A stretch of 6,289 nt of DNA, taken from NCBI GenBank assembly GCA_043800105.1, contig JAZDNJ010000076.1:1-6289 (forward strand). The letters run 5' to 3'. Under the pieces are notes generated by a model. That model worked only from the letters and a program-made list of their open reading frames with translations, had not been told where the DNA came from and searched no databases. This DNA comes from JAFGTE01 sp043800105 (lineage in GTDB: Bacteria; Patescibacteriota; Gracilibacteria; UM-FILTER-43-11). How positions within the stretch are numbered: the first letter of the stretch is position 1; each line of letters begins with the position of its first letter. The translations under genes and the position numbers were made by a program. This document shows, one piece after another, positions 5,449-6,289 of this stretch.

Positions 5449-5467
5449 CTCCGGTGTTACACCGGAG
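5449..5467 (+). other. Leader hairpin, 8-bp GC-rich stem
   Basis: CTCCGGTG (5449-5456) pairs with CACCGGAG (5460-5467) around TTA. It is the most GC-rich structure in an otherwise A/T-rich leader. It is followed by GGAACAAC rather than T residues, arguing against termination. Confidence 0.65.
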
Positions 5468-5536
5468 GGAACAACTATGCAGAATTCTAGAGTTTTATAC
5501 TGTGAATCGTAAGATTTACACACAGGAATATATTCG

Positions 5537-5556
5537 CCTCAATATTCGTATTGAGG
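5537..5556 (+). other. Leader hairpin capped by a UUCG tetraloop
   Basis: CCTCAATA (5537-5544) pairs perfectly with TATTGAGG (5549-5556) around TTCG. The closing pair is A-U rather than the extra-stable C-G. It ends about 25 nt before mature 16S and may help set up 5' end processing. Confidence 0.65.
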
Positions 5557-5581
5557 TTCAACTATTCAATCAAACAATTTT

Positions 5582-6289
<708 letters not shown>

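Larger units (their letters stand above)
5311..5581 (+). other. Structured 16S rRNA leader
   Basis: Transcribed spacer between the rRNA promoter and mature 16S, with no protein gene. A boxA-like element is followed by at least four perfect short hairpins: 5377-5407, 5415-5429, 5449-5467 and 5537-5556. Leaders of rRNA operons typically carry antitermination signals and sequences that pair with the 3' flank of 16S for RNase III processing. That 3' partner lies outside the window, so the processing stem cannot be assigned here. Confidence 0.7.

Overview
This window most likely comes from a Candidate Phyla Radiation (Patescibacteria) bacterium. The 5' half of a 16S rRNA gene is the best evidence. 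It carries the universal bacterial signatures but is about 29 nt shorter than E. coli 16S up to the 515 region, mostly through a trimmed V3 helix. A second clue is a small two-helix protein that I recognise as DUF5652, a family common in these lineages. UGA is never read as an amino acid, so the lineages that recode UGA as glycine are unlikely. A biosynthetically richer CPR lineage such as Peregrinibacteria fits a retained shikimate pathway, but that placement is inference.

Layout. From the left edge to 2078 runs a large membrane-anchored surface protein with three transmembrane helices and six tandem PKD domains; its reading frame is open to the window edge, so its start probably lies outside. 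A 49-bp array of seven degenerate 7-bp units follows its stop codon. Next come a 32-residue single-helix membrane microprotein (2134-2232) and, 5 nt later, a fused EPSP synthase-shikimate kinase (2238-4034). That enzyme would carry out two consecutive shikimate-pathway steps. Its EPSP synthase half contains two unusual low-complexity or palindromic stretches. A hairpin spans its stop codon, and two unrecognised genes follow (67 and 202 aa). The second has its own strong sigma70-type promoter. A convergent DUF5652 gene (4948-5187, minus strand) overlaps the tail of the 202-aa gene by 15 bp.

From 5231 the window is devoted to rRNA: a terminator-like hairpin with T runs in both orientations, a near-consensus promoter (TTGACT, 17 bp, TAAAAT), a leader of about 270 nt with a boxA-like antitermination element and several perfect hairpins, and 16S rRNA from about 5582 to the right edge (about 48% of the gene).

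None of the protein starts inside the window has a clear Shine-Dalgarno sequence, apart from a doubtful purine run before the alternative GTG at 51. The most notable observations are the AroA-AroK fusion, the heptanucleotide arrays between and within genes, the microprotein coupled to the enzyme gene, and the structured rRNA leader. I see no mobile element, CRISPR array, phage gene or tRNA.
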